DNA of 27,733 nt from Aquimarina sp. (GTDB lineage Bacteria; Bacteroidota; Bacteroidia; Flavobacteriales; Flavobacteriaceae): contig JAHDEF010000007.1 in NCBI GenBank assembly GCA_020628975.1, positions 1 through 27,733 of the forward strand, written 5' to 3'. The position numbers and the translations under genes were made by a program. Positions 1 through 7,081 of this stretch are shown piece by piece; within the stretch, counting starts at the first letter, position 1, and every line of letters begins with the position of its first letter. Under the pieces are notes generated by a model that saw only the letters and a program-made list of their open reading frames with translations, did not search any database and was not told where the DNA came from.

Positions 1-448
1 GATTGAGGAAAGTATTTTAGTCGACCAAGGTTTATTACTATATTTTATAGGGCTAAATTTAGAACGAATAGTCTTGAATACGACTATTTTTCAAAGTATG
101 CTTACGGTAGTTTCAGAAGATAATGTGCAATATGAAATTTTAGAGTCTATTTTAAATAGCCACGAAAGTTTAAATATTTACCGCTATAGTTACCGATCGT
201 ATATAAATATTGAAAGCGTATTATCTTTGATTCTATTAGATGCAAAATACGCGCGATCGTTGACTTATTTAGTGCATAGACTTAAAAAAGATATTGAGCA
301 TTTGCCGCATTCTAAGCAAAAAAGTAGAATGCAAGATTATGAAAAACCCATTTTTGAAGCATTTTCAAAATTAAAGCTTGCTGAAGTTAATGACCTAGCT
401 AAAACAGGCGACAAGGAAATTTTCGTACGTGAAAATTTGAGAAAATAA
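1..448 (+). CDS. Alpha-E domain protein, C-terminal part (cut by window start)
   Basis: The frame is open from the first bases of the window to the TAA at 446-448, so the real gene starts upstream; a TTG at 74 and the ATG at 98 are internal. The visible part resembles the end of the alpha-E helical domain (COG2307/DUF403). It has an LNLER segment corresponding to the usual RYIER helix, then a YRYSYRSYINIESVLSLIL stretch and LDAKYARSL, matching the family pattern RYR..Y...VL.LLLLD..NPRSL. In many bacteria this domain is either a separate protein or fused to the C-terminus of a circularly permuted ATP-grasp enzyme; which applies here cannot be seen. It lies 109 bases upstream of a transglutaminase-like gene on the same strand, the expected partner. 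A second, separate alpha-E gene lies at 2743-3696, so the locus carries two. Confidence 0.75.
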   Translation, partial: IEESILVDQGLLLYFIGLNLERIVLNTTIFQSMLTVVSEDNVQYEILESILNSHESLNIYRYSYRSYINIESVLSLILLDAKYARSLTYLVHRLKKDIEHLPHSKQKSRMQDYEKPIFEAFSKLKLAEVNDLAKTGDKEIFVRENLRK

Positions 449-557
449 CTTATCGAATTACACGATTTATTGTACAAAACCACCAAGTCCATTTCAGATA
501 CATATTTTAATCACACCAAAGATGTTAACCAATTAACCTCACAAAAATTTAATTGAT

Positions 558-1505
558 ATGGACTTTATAGTAACACATATTACAGAATATAGCTATAGTG
601 ATGAGGTTGTTTTTTGTCATAACATCGCAACGATTAAACCAAGGGTTTCGCCAGGGCAAAAGCTTCTAGAATATAATTTAAAAATCAACCCTCAACCAAC
701 AGAATTTTCAGAAAGAAAAGATTTTTTCGGGAATAATATTTCTCGATTTTCTATACAGCAAGAACATAAAAAATTATCGGTAACCTCGGTATGCAAAATT
801 GCAAGGGATTACGAGGCTATTAGAGAACGATTTTTTTCTGACAATTGTACTAAAGTTACATTGCAAGAGGCATTATTACTATTAAAGAATAATGATTTAA
901 ATAATCTAGAAGCCAAACAATTTATATTAGATTCTACATTAATCAAAAATAGCAAATCAGCTATTAAAGATTATGCCTTACAATCATTTAAGCCCAATCG
1001 ATCTGTTTTTGAAGCGGCTAATGAATTGATGCAACGCATTTTCATAGATTTTGATTTTGTTTCAGGATTCACCAACGTATCTACTCCATTAGATGTTGTT
1101 ATGGAAGAGAAAAAAGGGGTGTGTCAAGATTTTGCTCAAATAGCAATTGCTTGTATACGCAGTGTAGGTTTGCCTGCAAGATACGTGAGTGGTTATATTG
1201 AAACCTTACCACCACCAGGAAAGCCCAAATTGGTAGGGGCAGATGCATCCCATGCTTGGTTTGCTATTTACATTCCTTCTTTTGGCTGGGTAGATTTTGA
1301 CCCCACAAACAATAAAATCCCAGATAATCAACATATCGTAGTGGGATGGGGTCGAGACTATTACGACGTTCCTCCATTAAAAGGTGTAGTTTACAGTTCT
1401 GGGACTAGCAAATTGAGTGTTTCCGTAGATATTAGAGCTATTGATGATTCTACATCAGAATCTGCTAATTCAGATGTTGCTACAGGACAATTTCAAACGC
1501 AGTAA
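558..1505 (+). CDS. Transglutaminase-like cysteine protease family protein
   Basis: A 315-residue protein of the COG1305 type. Residues 1-80 look like the bacterial transglutaminase N-terminal beta domain (opening THITEYSYSDEV). Residues 150-260 carry the transglutaminase core with a complete Cys-His-Asp triad: C189 in KKGVCQDFAQIAIA, H232 in ASHAWFAIY, and D248 in GWVDFDPTN. No signal peptide is seen, so it is probably cytoplasmic. Members of this family beside ATP-grasp and alpha-E genes are thought to act as peptidases or amidases on a product of the ATP-grasp enzyme; the substrate is unknown. It follows the alpha-E fragment in the same direction, probably as one transcript. The last 25 residues are Ser/Asp/Gln-rich and not part of the fold. 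The start ATG at 558 is supported by the N-terminal domain beginning at once. Confidence 0.88.
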   Translation: MDFIVTHITEYSYSDEVVFCHNIATIKPRVSPGQKLLEYNLKINPQPTEFSERKDFFGNNISRFSIQQEHKKLSVTSVCKIARDYEAIRERFFSDNCTKVTLQEALLLLKNNDLNNLEAKQFILDSTLIKNSKSAIKDYALQSFKPNRSVFEAANELMQRIFIDFDFVSGFTNVSTPLDVVMEEKKGVCQDFAQIAIACIRSVGLPARYVSGYIETLPPPGKPKLVGADASHAWFAIYIPSFGWVDFDPTNNKIPDNQHIVVGWGRDYYDVPPLKGVVYSSGTSKLSVSVDIRAIDDSTSESANSDVATGQFQTQ

Positions 1506-1584
1506 AGATTAGTGAAAAAACTAAAGCCATCATTAGAAACTTTAAGGTTGAATTAAGTTTTAAATATCTTAGTTGCTAGTATTA

Positions 1585-1998
1585 TTATGTTCTAGCTAAA
1601 AATTCTTTTGCTGTTAACACAGGAATTTTAGAATTCTTAAAATCTTTTTTATTTCGAGTAATGATCACATCAATTTGATTCTCAATAGCTGAGTAATATT
1701 GAAGTCCATCTTCAAAATCGGGAAAGGTATTATCACTTAAAGCTAATTCTGTTATTTTATCGTCTAGCGAAAGTAATTCTACAAGTACTTTAAATTTTCT
1801 TAAAATTTCTCTTGCTTCTTTTGTAGACTTAAGTTTGGAAAGGATATAGTTTGTATTAGCAAAAGTTAATGATGAAATAGTCAATTTCAATTCTTTTTTA
1901 TCGGCACGTGAAAATAAATCAGCAGCCTCATCATAAAACCCCGCTCTTTTTGAAAGCAAGTCTATTACAATATTTGTGTCAACTAGTAATTTACTCAT
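1585..1998 (-). CDS. PIN-domain toxin (VapC-like)
   Basis: A 137-residue single PIN domain, the usual length of a VapC-type ribonuclease toxin. The acidic metal-binding residues are visible: D7 in LLVDTNIVIDLL, D94/D97 in FPDFEDGLQYYSA, and D119 in IITRNKKDF. PIN toxins of this kind cut RNA, often tRNA or rRNA, when the antitoxin is lost. The start codon overlaps the stop of the upstream antitoxin gene by four bases (1995-1998), the coupled order expected of a vapBC pair. The RNA target cannot be told from the sequence. The module sits between the two arms of the ATP-grasp/alpha-E locus and has no visible link to it, so it was probably acquired independently. Confidence 0.88.
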   Translation of the reverse strand: MSKLLVDTNIVIDLLSKRAGFYDEAADLFSRADKKELKLTISSLTFANTNYILSKLKSTKEAREILRKFKVLVELLSLDDKITELALSDNTFPDFEDGLQYYSAIENQIDVIITRNKKDFKNSKIPVLTAKEFLART

Positions 1999-2240
1999 TT
2001 ATACTTTTCAATTAAGTAATCAGTGTAAGCGTCTTTAACTTCTATGTCATTATCTATCGAAATTACCCCACTTAAACTTTCGACTAGAGGTGTTACTTTT
2101 AAAGTATCTTGTCTTTTTTTTGTTAGCGTCGTTAAATAGGATTCAATAAGTTTTGATAAACTAATATTATTTGATTTAGCATAATTTTTGGCATTTTCAA
2201 TTATACTGGTATCAAGACTCAATGTTAATTTTTTATCCAT
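1995..2240 (-). CDS. Antitoxin of PIN toxin-antitoxin pair (ribbon-helix-helix, DUF6364-like)
   Basis: An 81-residue protein beginning MDKKLTLSLDTSIIENAKNY, followed by SNNISLSKLIESYL. This is the short beta strand plus two helices of a ribbon-helix-helix DNA-binding domain of the DUF6364/VapB kind. The remaining ~35 residues are charged and would wrap the toxin. It precedes the PIN toxin and overlaps it by four bases. Such antitoxins repress their own promoter; an imperfect inverted repeat at 2250-2282, beginning ten bases upstream of the start, is a plausible operator. Family assignment is by pattern recall. Confidence 0.82.
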   Translation of the reverse strand: MDKKLTLSLDTSIIENAKNYAKSNNISLSKLIESYLTTLTKKRQDTLKVTPLVESLSGVISIDNDIEVKDAYTDYLIEKYK

Positions 2241-2249
2241 GACATTGTA

Positions 2250-2282
2250 TTTACGTATAAATTTAATAATTTATCACGTAAA
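2250..2282 (-). promoter_or_regulatory. Imperfect inverted repeat, possible antitoxin operator
   Basis: Left arm TTTACGTATAAATT (2250-2263) and right arm AATTTATCACGTAAA (2268-2282) are reverse complements except for one extra base, separated by four bases. The site lies ten bases upstream of the antitoxin ATG, where ribbon-helix-helix antitoxins normally bind. A further copy of the half site, TTTACGTGAT, occurs at 2401-2410. No clear TAnnTTTG element was found, so the promoter position is open. Confidence 0.45.
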
Positions 2283-2742
2283 ATTTAAGTAGTCTTTAAT
2301 TTTTTTAGTAGTGGCTAAGAATAGAGCTTAAAAATAATGGATAAATTATTTTTTAAAATCTCAATAAACAAAAATACCTAGCGGGTTAGCCTACAAAATG
2401 TTTACGTGATTTTTTGAGTTTTCGCAATAAGAAATAATGAAAATTTTGATATCCTAACTTGTTTTTAAGATCTTAAATAAGTATTTAAAATTTAGCACAA
2501 TGGTATTACTTGTCAAGAAAGAAATGAAAAGGCTACATGTAATATTAATAATTATGAATATTCAATAATTTTTTTAATTTCTAGGTAAGTTGAATAAAGT
2601 TTGCCTTTATTAGTACCGGTAAAACAACACAGCAATAAAAGTTTTCTACTGTTGCTGCTGTGCTTGTTGTTGTTTGACTTTATTTACTTCGGATAGCGTA
2701 AATTTATCTTTTTGATGCCTTGCTTCTTCCAAAATTTAAAAT
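2283..2742. other. AT-rich gap of 460 bp with a short Gln-rich reading frame and a weak hairpin
   Basis: No convincing gene. On the minus strand, directly after the alpha-E stop, a 28-codon frame (2732 down to 2646, TTG start) encodes a polar peptide ending QQQAQQQQ; its opening LEEARHQKDKFTLSEVNK looks like real protein, perhaps a gene remnant. Inverted arms CACAGCA (2628-2634) and TGCTGTG (2656-2662) could form a terminator for the alpha-E/ATP-grasp transcript, but no long T run follows. The rest shows nothing recognisable. Confidence 0.4.
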
Positions 2743-3696
2743 TTATATATAGAAAAATTCTTTTTCCATTTTTTTACTTACTTCAACTAAACTATTCAGT
2801 ATTTTTTCAATAAAAGTTCTAAAATCTACTTCTATTTCCTCAATGTACTTGTATTTGTATTCTGTATAAATCTTGTTGACTAAAAATACGGTAGAGTCTT
2901 TTGCAGGTTTTTTTTCGCTAGATAAAACTTGTATGTGAATTGAAATTTCAGAAAGACTATTTACTACCGATCTAGGGCATTTTGGATTCAGAATTAAAAA
3001 ATCTAAAGTATTAACACTCTTAGGAGCATTTTTTTCATAGCGTCGCATCATATCGTAAGATTCTGCACAACGTAACAATGTTCCCCACTCTAGGGTAGAA
3101 GATACTAATTTTCCTTTTTCTTTTTCCTTTTCTATAAGCTGAATATCATTGTACTTAGAATTTATAATTCTAATTACTTGGGTAGCACGTTCCATATTTA
3201 CACCTAATTTAATAATGGAGTAAACATCGTCGTATAATAGGGTTGTTCTAATTTTGGCTTTTAGAATAGCTGTAAACTCCATCACATTGGTTGTAAATTC
3301 GTACAAACCTTTTTTAACTAAATAATCAGAAGAATAATTTAGTACAAAATGATAAAATTTATTGATGGCTTCATATAATTCTGTAGAAATTAAATCACGA
3401 GCCCCGTTAGCATTTTCTCTAGCTGATTTTACACAGTTTATAATGGAATATGCCTTATCGGTATTTAAACAAATATTATGTAAAACATCAGATTCTGGTA
3501 AATGATCATTTTCATTTTCTACAGGGTCACCTACCATAAAAAGCATAGACCTTAGTACAAATTGCCTAGATTGTGAAAGCTCGTTCGGTGCATCTAAGGA
3601 AGAAAAATAATTGACACATAAATACCTTGCCACGTGTTCTGAACGTTCAATGTATCTTCCCATCCAAAATAAATTATTGGCTACTCTTGCTAACAT
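2743..3696 (-). CDS. Alpha-E domain protein (COG2307)
   Basis: A 317-residue, largely helical protein whose start MLARVANNLFWMGRYIERSE is the hallmark of the family; a second copy of the helix signature, LGVNMERATQVIR, appears near residue 164. The length (about 310-320) is normal for the stand-alone form. The biochemical role is unknown. The gene is consistently found next to circularly permuted ATP-grasp enzymes and is assumed to work in their pathway. It starts 12 bases after the stop of the ATP-grasp gene (3709), so the two are co-transcribed. It is the second alpha-E protein of the locus, the other being the fragment at 1-448; the two are clearly diverged, so this is not a recent tandem duplication. 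Confidence 0.85.
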   Translation of the reverse strand: MLARVANNLFWMGRYIERSEHVARYLCVNYFSSLDAPNELSQSRQFVLRSMLFMVGDPVENENDHLPESDVLHNICLNTDKAYSIINCVKSARENANGARDLISTELYEAINKFYHFVLNYSSDYLVKKGLYEFTTNVMEFTAILKAKIRTTLLYDDVYSIIKLGVNMERATQVIRIINSKYNDIQLIEKEKEKGKLVSSTLEWGTLLRCAESYDMMRRYEKNAPKSVNTLDFLILNPKCPRSVVNSLSEISIHIQVLSSEKKPAKDSTVFLVNKIYTEYKYKYIEEIEVDFRTFIEKILNSLVEVSKKMEKEFFYI

Positions 3697-3708
3697 ATAT
3701 TACGGTAT

Positions 3709-5169
3709 TTATTTTTTTAAAACCCAAGTATCTTTTGATCCTCCACCTTGTGAAGAATTAACTATTAAATTGTCTCTTTTTAAAGCTACTCGTGTCAATC
3801 CACTTTTTAGCACATAACTTTTATCTTTTCCTAATAAGGTAAACGTTCTAAGATCTACATGCCTTGGTTCAAAAGATTTTTCATCTTCAATATAAGTAGC
3901 ATGTACTGAAAGTGACATAATAGGTTGTGCAATATACTTTCTTGGATTTTCAGTAATTACTTTTTTCACATTTTCTATTTCTTCTTTCGTCAATTTATTC
4001 CCTATAGAAATACCATAGCCTCCAGCTTCGTCTACGGGCTTTATCACTAAAGTAGGTATGTTTTCTAATACATATTTTAAATCATCTGCTTTACTACAGT
4101 GGTACGTGTGAACGTTTTTGAGAATTGGAGTTTCATTTAAATAAAACTTTATGATTTCAGGCATGTAGGTATAGATAGCTTTATCGTCGGCCACACCTGT
4201 TCCTGGAGCATTTACTAAGCAAACATTTCCTGCTTTATAGGCTAAAAATAAGCCTGGGACTCCCAACACAGAATCTGGGTTGAAAGTTTCGGGATCTAGA
4301 AAATTATCATCAATTCTTCTGTAAATCACATCTACACGTTCGGGTCCGTTTATGGTTTTCATGTAGACAAAATCTTTTTCTACAAAAAGATCTCTTCCTT
4401 CAACCAATTCCACTCCCATACTTTTAGCTAAATACGAATGCTCATAGTAAGCCGAATTAAATACGCCTGGAGTTAAAACCACACAAGTAGGTTTATCGAC
4501 TCCCTGTGGTTTAACGGTTTCTAAAATCTCTAAAAGATTTTGAGAATAATCAATAACCGAGTGGATTTTGTATTTATCAAATACTCCAAACAGGGCTCTT
4601 TTTAAAGCAGTACGATTGCAGATTACATAACTAACACCTGAAGGGCAACGAATGTTGTCTTCCAATACATAATAGTGACCGTCGGAATGTTTGATAAGGT
4701 CAGTACCTGAAATATGATTGTAAATTCCGCCCGGAGGATCAAAGTTTTTCATTTGATTCAAATAATTAGCAGAAGATGCTATTAATTCTTCAGGTACAAT
4801 TCCTTGCTTTATAATATTTTGGTCGTGATATAAATCTTTTAAAAAAAGATTCAATGCTTTACTTCTTTGCAAAACGCCTTTTTCTATATGCTCCCATTCT
4901 TCATGGTCAATTATTCTTGGAAATAAGTCGAAAGGAAAAATCTTTTCTTTTGACTCATTATTTCCGTATACCTGAAAAGTAATTCCTTGATTAAAAAAAG
5001 ATGTTTTTGCGTATTCATTCAGCGCTTCGAAATCGGTAATATTATGTTTGCTATATAAATCGAATAACGTTTTATAAATACCTTTAACTTCGTTGTTTTT
5101 ATCAAACACCTCATCGAACATTTCTTCATTGAACGTGTATGAAGAGAAAATTGGAAACTTTTTATCCAT
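3709..5169 (-). CDS. Circularly permuted ATP-grasp type 2 family protein (COG2308)
   Basis: A 486-residue protein of normal family length. Conserved stretches in order: FPFDLFPRII (79-87); LFLKDLYHDQ (108-117); VLEDNIRCPSGVSY (168-181); RVDVIYRRIDDNFLDP (278-293), a family signature; TLVIKPVDEAGGYGISIG (373-390), the ATP-binding lysine and glycine loop; PRHVDLRTF (435-443); and SSQGGGSKDTWVL (472-484). ATP-grasp enzymes join a carboxylate to an amine or thiol through an acyl phosphate. This clade has been proposed to act as a peptide or amide ligase together with alpha-E, transglutaminase-like and sometimes proteasome-like proteins, but the product is not known. It is the first gene of an operon with the alpha-E gene downstream. 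Confidence 0.88.
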   Translation of the reverse strand: MDKKFPIFSSYTFNEEMFDEVFDKNNEVKGIYKTLFDLYSKHNITDFEALNEYAKTSFFNQGITFQVYGNNESKEKIFPFDLFPRIIDHEEWEHIEKGVLQRSKALNLFLKDLYHDQNIIKQGIVPEELIASSANYLNQMKNFDPPGGIYNHISGTDLIKHSDGHYYVLEDNIRCPSGVSYVICNRTALKRALFGVFDKYKIHSVIDYSQNLLEILETVKPQGVDKPTCVVLTPGVFNSAYYEHSYLAKSMGVELVEGRDLFVEKDFVYMKTINGPERVDVIYRRIDDNFLDPETFNPDSVLGVPGLFLAYKAGNVCLVNAPGTGVADDKAIYTYMPEIIKFYLNETPILKNVHTYHCSKADDLKYVLENIPTLVIKPVDEAGGYGISIGNKLTKEEIENVKKVITENPRKYIAQPIMSLSVHATYIEDEKSFEPRHVDLRTFTLLGKDKSYVLKSGLTRVALKRDNLIVNSSQGGGSKDTWVLKK

Positions 5170-5575
5170 AATTAGTTTGCTAATTTATAAAACAACTCAT
5201 TTGCTATAGCGCTTTATGAACGGACAAATTAGTGAAAATTGTGCTGTTTGATATACTGTAATACTTTTAATATGTTGCCAAAACTAAGTTTTATTAATCA
5301 AGTTTTTTTCACGCATTTTTTTTATATATCATCAATATTAAAACGTTTTTTCAATTTTATGTGCAATGTTTTAGTATACATAAAAATGTCCCGTCCTAAA
5401 ATTTAACACTCACCAATAGCCACAACCTTTAAAGGCAAAATCGATATATTGGAACTCTTTATAAAACAAATTATACTAAGTGATTTATTAACTTAACCTA
5501 TCAGGTTTTAATTTCAATTAAGATAGCACTGCCACATGATTTGAAGCTAGAAATAACTATTAAAACGAAATAACT
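5170..5575. other. 406 bp AT-rich intergenic region
   Basis: Upstream of the ATP-grasp gene and downstream of the HD hydrolase gene, both minus strand. No gene, RNA or clear terminator was recognised. A TAGTTTTG sequence on the minus strand (5279-5286) fits the -7 consensus TAnnTTTG but lacks a TTG at the right spacing and lies 110 bases from the start codon. A 10-base palindrome CCTTTAAAGG lies at 5426-5435. Confidence 0.4.
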
Positions 5576-6235
5576 TTAGCTTGTTTTGATAGTTACACCG
5601 TTCCATTCGTTATAAAACTGTTCTAAAAAGCCTAGCATGTATTGGTGTCGCTGATCGGCTATTTTTCTACCTGTGGCGGTATTCATTCGATCTTTAAGTA
5701 ACAACAGCTTTTCATAAAAATGATTAATTGAGGGAGCTGTCGAATTTTTATATTCTTTTTTGGTCATTTTTAAATTAGGCGGAATCGACGGGTCATAGAT
5801 TGCACGATTTTTGAAACCCCCATAATTAAATGTTCTGGCAATACCGATGGCTCCCAAGGCATCCAAGCGGTCGGCGTCTTGAACTACGTCGAGCTCTGTT
5901 GAGTGGAAAGTACGTTTTTCTTTTCCTCCTTTAAAAGAAATATTTGCTATAATTTGAACTACGTGATCAATTAAATGTTTATCAACATTTTGTGATACTA
6001 AGAATGTTCTAGCTGTTGCAGGACCGATAGTTTCATCTCCATTATGAAATTTAGAATCGGCTATATCATGCAACAAGGCTGCCAACTGTACTATCGTTTT
6101 ATCAACTTTTTCAGTTTTCGAAATTAGCAGTGCATTGTTATAAACTCTTTCTATGTGAAACCAATCGTGACCACCTTCTACATTTTCTAAAGCTTCCTTT
6201 ACAAAAGAAATGGTATTTCCAATAATGTTTTCCAT
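5576..6235 (-). CDS. HD-domain phosphohydrolase (YedJ/YpgQ-like)
   Basis: A 219-residue HD-superfamily hydrolase. Numbering from the ATG at 6235, the metal ligands are H23 (in GGHDWFHIERV), H27, the HD pair H56-D57 (LAALLHDIAD) and D120 in VVQDADRLDALGAIGIAR, the last a strong signature of the YedJ/YpgQ group. These are soluble metal-dependent phosphohydrolases; some members act on nucleoside triphosphates, but the substrate here is not known. A TTG six codons upstream also opens the frame; the ATG is preferred because MENIIGNTI starts the first helix and the extra six residues look unrelated. It follows the GNAT gene with a 71-base gap and may share its transcript. Confidence 0.85.
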   Translation of the reverse strand: MENIIGNTISFVKEALENVEGGHDWFHIERVYNNALLISKTEKVDKTIVQLAALLHDIADSKFHNGDETIGPATARTFLVSQNVDKHLIDHVVQIIANISFKGGKEKRTFHSTELDVVQDADRLDALGAIGIARTFNYGGFKNRAIYDPSIPPNLKMTKKEYKNSTAPSINHFYEKLLLLKDRMNTATGRKIADQRHQYMLGFLEQFYNEWNGVTIKTS

Positions 6236-6306
6236 AACTCGAATGTACCACAATAACCTTGTTAATTACCAAAGCCGTATTTTTTATTTCTAACAAATAA
6301 CCTCAC

Positions 6307-6750
6307 TTATTTTTGCATACAAATACTTAATTGATGCCCAACATATGGAGAAAAGTTTTCGATGATCTCGTAGCCTAAAGTTTTATACAATGAAATAGCT
6401 TCTGGTTGATTGACGCCTGTCTCTAAGATAATTCGTGTATAGTTCAAAGATTTTGACCAATCTTCCAATGCGCTTACTAAATATTTTGAAATACCTTGTG
6501 ATCTATATGCTTTCTTCACAAAAATTCTTTTCAACTCAACCGTCTGCTCATCATACTCTTTAAAACATCCACAAGCCACATACATATTCTCTTTTTTTAC
6601 AAGTATGACCGTTTCACTATAAGGCACTTCATTTAGATTATTTTTAAAATCTAAAGGACGATTATATCTTTCATTAAGCTCTATATCCAAAAGATCTATT
6701 AAAGCTCTAAAAGTAGGATCATTACTATCCGTTTTAATAAATTCAAGCAT
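6307..6750 (-). CDS. GNAT family N-acetyltransferase
   Basis: A 147-residue single GNAT domain. Motif A is clear: VELKRIFVKKAYRSQGISKYLV (about 71-92), in which RSQGIS is the acetyl-CoA pyrophosphate loop. Motif B follows as LETGVNQPEAISLYKTLGYEII (about 109-130), with the tyrosine usual in these enzymes. It would transfer an acetyl group from acetyl-CoA to an amine; the acceptor cannot be deduced. Cytoplasmic. The full domain length and ATG start suggest an intact gene. Confidence 0.85.
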   Translation of the reverse strand: MLEFIKTDSNDPTFRALIDLLDIELNERYNRPLDFKNNLNEVPYSETVILVKKENMYVACGCFKEYDEQTVELKRIFVKKAYRSQGISKYLVSALEDWSKSLNYTRIILETGVNQPEAISLYKTLGYEIIENFSPYVGHQLSICMQK

Positions 6751-6920
6751 TGAATTTTCTTAAAAAATTAAACGTAAGCTACCTTACAGTAAGCTCATTA
6801 AGAAACTACAAGAAACAAAATTTTAGCTTTAAGACAAACGCTAATATGTTACACTCTTTTAACAACATCAATTAGAATTTCAACAATGCTCTGTAAAGCA
6901 TACAAATATATTTGATTAGA

Positions 6921-7019
6921 TGCCTTATCAAGCCAGGCATGACAAAAGCTTGCCTTGCATGCATTCTGCTTGATCCATACTTTTCACAAAAACCTACAAG
7001 GTTTTGCAAACCTTGTAGG
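6921..7019. repeat. Composite intergenic inverted repeats, including a 12-bp perfect hairpin
   Basis: Perfect hairpin: CCTACAAGGTTT (6993-7004), loop TGC, AAACCTTGTAGG (7008-7019). A looser pair ATCAAGC (6927-6933) and GCTTGAT (6968-6974) lies just before it, enclosing further short inverted words. The CCTACAAGGTTT hairpin matches, from memory, a dispersed intergenic repeat of Flavobacteriaceae. The rest of the 331-bp gap 6751-7081 shows only AT-rich sequence and the terminator described separately. Confidence 0.65.
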
Positions 7020-7035
7020 AAAAACTTTATATAAA

Positions 7036-7061
7036 AAAAGCCGCATTAAAATGCAGCTTTT
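7036..7061 (-). terminator. Rho-independent terminator of the desaturase gene
   Basis: Read on the minus strand: stem AAAAGCTGCATT, two-base loop, AATGCGGCTTTT, then more T residues. One G-U wobble interrupts an otherwise perfect 12-bp stem. It lies 20 bases beyond the desaturase stop codon. Confidence 0.8.
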
Positions 7062-7081
7062 ATAAAATATTTTTGATGAAA

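Noticed and set aside
3611..3817. Plus-strand 68-residue reading frame across the alpha-E/ATP-grasp junction
   Set aside because: It is antisense to two well-supported genes, has no recognisable domain and is the usual shadow of AT-rich coding DNA.
5279..5301. Promoter for the ATP-grasp operon (TAGTTTTG on the minus strand)
   Set aside because: The only nearby TTG is 12 bases away rather than about 20, and the site is 110 bases from the start; too weak to annotate.
6236..6253. TTG start giving six extra residues on the HD hydrolase
   Set aside because: The ATG at 6235 begins the conserved first helix; the extra residues do not resemble the family.
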